This document shows, piece after piece, positions 13,024-14,364 of a stretch of 14,364 nt of DNA. Origin of the DNA: Thermoplasmata archaeon (GTDB lineage Archaea; Thermoplasmatota; JAKEGO01); contig JAKEGO010000012.1 of assembly GCA_022615805.1 (NCBI GenBank), forward strand, positions 1 through 14,364. The letters run 5' to 3'. The notes beneath the pieces were generated by a model. That model was not told where the DNA came from and did not search any database. It was given only the letters and a program-made list of their open reading frames with translations. How positions within the stretch are numbered: position 1 is the stretch's first letter; the number at the start of each line of letters is the position of its first letter. A program made the position numbers and the translations under genes.

Positions 13024-13105
13024 GGATGGCACTCCCGCCAGGCAAGTCGATCCACGGACCCTCGGGGGGGCATGATCCGGGAGCTGGGGGCGGCAAGGTG
13101 AGACC

Positions 13106-14364
13106 TCACCTGTCGTCCCAGTCGCTCACGTCGACCTCGTCGACGTCGTCGAACATCCCGAAACCGGTGGCCGGCTTCTTCCGGGTCGAGAACTCCCTAA
13201 CCGTCGCGTCGCCGGCCCAATCGCCTCCGCCGAAGGGATCGTCGCCGGTCGGCCCCTCGCCCCACTCCGCACCGCCATTCGCATCGCCTCCCGCACCGCC
13301 CGAGGGAGCGTCATCTCGCGCCCATCCATCGTCCGAGGCCCAGCCGTCGTCGGTTCCCCAGCCGTCGCCCGACGCACCATCGGATCTGACCGCGCCCCAT
13401 TCATCCCCTCCGCGTTCACGCGGGATGGCATCCCATGAGGGTCTCCTCGGCACATTCCTGACGGACTCCTCCTCGAAATCGTCCGATCCGAGCAGTCGGT
13501 CCCACTGGTCCTCGGAGCGCGCGAACCTTGCCTCGTCCTCGTCCTCAGTCCAACGTGACGGCACGAACGGGCCCGCCGAAGGGCGGCCGCGCGGCCGCCA
13601 TTCCGTGTCGGTGGACTCCGGGCGGGGGCGGTCCGCATAGGAATCGACCTGAGCGGGAAGGAATTCGACCTCGATCACGTCAGATCCCGGGCGTCCGCCC
13701 GGCACCGCGGGTCCGGCGGCCATAGGCCACGTCGGCCCTGTCGGGCGGGGCGGGATCGGCTGCGGGAGAGGCGCCGCGCCGGCCGCGGGCCCTTGAGGCG
13801 TCGTGCGGCGGCTCGCCACCCCCGCGATCGCGCCAGTGAGGACGATAGCCAGGACGATCATCACGAGGTAGAAGGTGTTCCCGAATATGGCGAGTAACGG
13901 CTCGAGCGTCCCCGCCTCCTCGTCGGGAGGCTGTTCTGTACCCGCGATCGTGTCGATGACCAGCGTACCTGGTTCCGACTCCGTGATGTCCCGCCCGTCA
14001 CTGGCCTCGACGTAATAATGATACGTACCCGGCGCGTTGATTATGAGCGCCGAGGTGCTGTAGAAGGCATCGGCCCCGTGCGCTGAGCTGGTCATGACGT
14101 GCCTCTGCTCGGGGACCGTCTCGAGGACGAGGATGATGCTCTTCGGGGGGTCCCCGTCAGGGTCGATGTAGTGCACCGAGAAGCGCACCTGCTGCGGATC
14201 GTTGACCGGGATGTAATGCGCGAGGTCCTTGAGGCGCGGGGGGGAGTTGATCACGATGATGACGTCGATGACGAACTCGCGGCTCGACTCCATGATGGTG
14301 TCGTTCACGACGAGGGAGTACGTCACAAGGCCTTCGGGGAAGGGCATGGTCAGGTCGAAGTCGA
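13106..14364 (-). CDS. Membrane-anchored surface protein, 5' end beyond the window
   Basis: The reading frame is open to the right edge, so the N-terminus is missing; the first in-window Met (14347) is not a credible start. Counting from that Met, residues 1–135 form Ig/PKD-like beta domains with an IDPDGDPP turn and an APGTYHYYVEASDG strand. A proline/acid linker follows, then one transmembrane helix at about 157–178. A long cytoplasmic tail of about 230 residues is low in complexity and rich in Gly, Asp, Pro and Trp. The tail includes a short G-W-x-x-D-D repeat at about 327–346 and ends in acidic residues. This is the architecture of an archaeal surface receptor or envelope protein with a disordered interior tail. 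No named family is recognised. Confidence 0.75.
   Translation of the reverse strand, partial: DFDLTMPFPEGLVTYSLVVNDTIMESSREFVIDVIIVINSPPRLKDLAHYIPVNDPQQVRFSVHYIDPDGDPPKSIILVLETVPEQRHVMTSSAHGADAFYSTSALIINAPGTYHYYVEASDGRDITESEPGTLVIDTIAGTEQPPDEEAGTLEPLLAIFGNTFYLVMIVLAIVLTGAIAGVASRRTTPQGPAAGAAPLPQPIPPRPTGPTWPMAAGPAVPGGRPGSDVIEVEFLPAQVDSYADRPRPESTDTEWRPRGRPSAGPFVPSRWTEDEDEARFARSEDQWDRLLGSDDFEEESVRNVPRRPSWDAIPRERGGDEWGAVRSDGASGDGWGTDDGWASDDGWARDDAPSGGAGGDANGGAEWGEGPTGDDPFGGGDWAGDATVREFSTRKKPATGFGMFDDVDEVDVSDWDDR

Noticed and set aside
11255..13075. Open frame of about 600 codons on the + strand
   Set aside because: It is antisense to the acyl-CoA dehydrogenase and histone genes and overlaps queH in another frame. 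The composition is Arg/Pro-rich noise.
13026..13640. Open frame of about 200 codons on the + strand, rich in Pro and Ser
   Set aside because: It is antisense to the low-complexity tail of the surface protein. The Pro/Ser content simply mirrors Gly/Asp codons on the other strand.

Overview
The window looks like chromosomal DNA from a high-GC, uncultivated euryarchaeote, most likely in or near the Thermoplasmatota. The sequence shows archaeal markers: an L44e–S27e–aIF2-alpha–Nop10 translation cluster, an archaeal-type phosphoglycerate kinase, a histone-fold gene, TATA boxes about 25 bp before starts, leaderless starts, and a tRNA without an encoded CCA. The histone argues against Thermoplasmatales proper, which use the HU-like protein HTa. 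The lineage is an inference.

Left arm (1–3486, less GC-rich, mobile). An IS6-like insertion sequence with an intact DDE transposase is followed by a secreted NosD-type beta-helix protein on the + strand. Next come a decayed IS1634-family transposase on the - strand and a short non-autonomous element. That element has a second, 94% identical copy at 8978–9109 with a perfect 9-bp target duplication. Both copies carry the same terminal repeat as the IS6-like element, so the resident transposase is their probable mobiliser.

Membrane operon (3487–6206, +). A double zinc-ribbon protein with five N-terminal octapeptide repeats, an NfeD/YqiJ-like membrane protein and a flotillin/YqiK-like SPFH protein are tightly packed. 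They end in a strong hairpin plus T7 terminator.

Core block (6333–10712, all -). This holds tRNA-Thr(CGU), pgk, a two-PKD-domain lipoprotein, and the operon rpl44e–rps27e–aIF2-alpha–nop10.

Right arm (10990–14364). queH (+) converges on an acyl-CoA dehydrogenase gene that lies directly behind a histone gene (-). Last is a surface protein (-) with one membrane span, truncated by the window edge.

The best leads are the IS6-derived miniature elements and their placement. All three related element ends lie 20–21 bp upstream of the TATA box of a downstream gene (NosD-like, zinc-ribbon and PKD lipoprotein). This suggests promoter-proximal targeting or promoter remodelling. The octad-repeat zinc-ribbon protein attached to an NfeD/flotillin pair is the best candidate for an undescribed protein module. 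I see no CRISPR array, restriction system or other recognised defence system.
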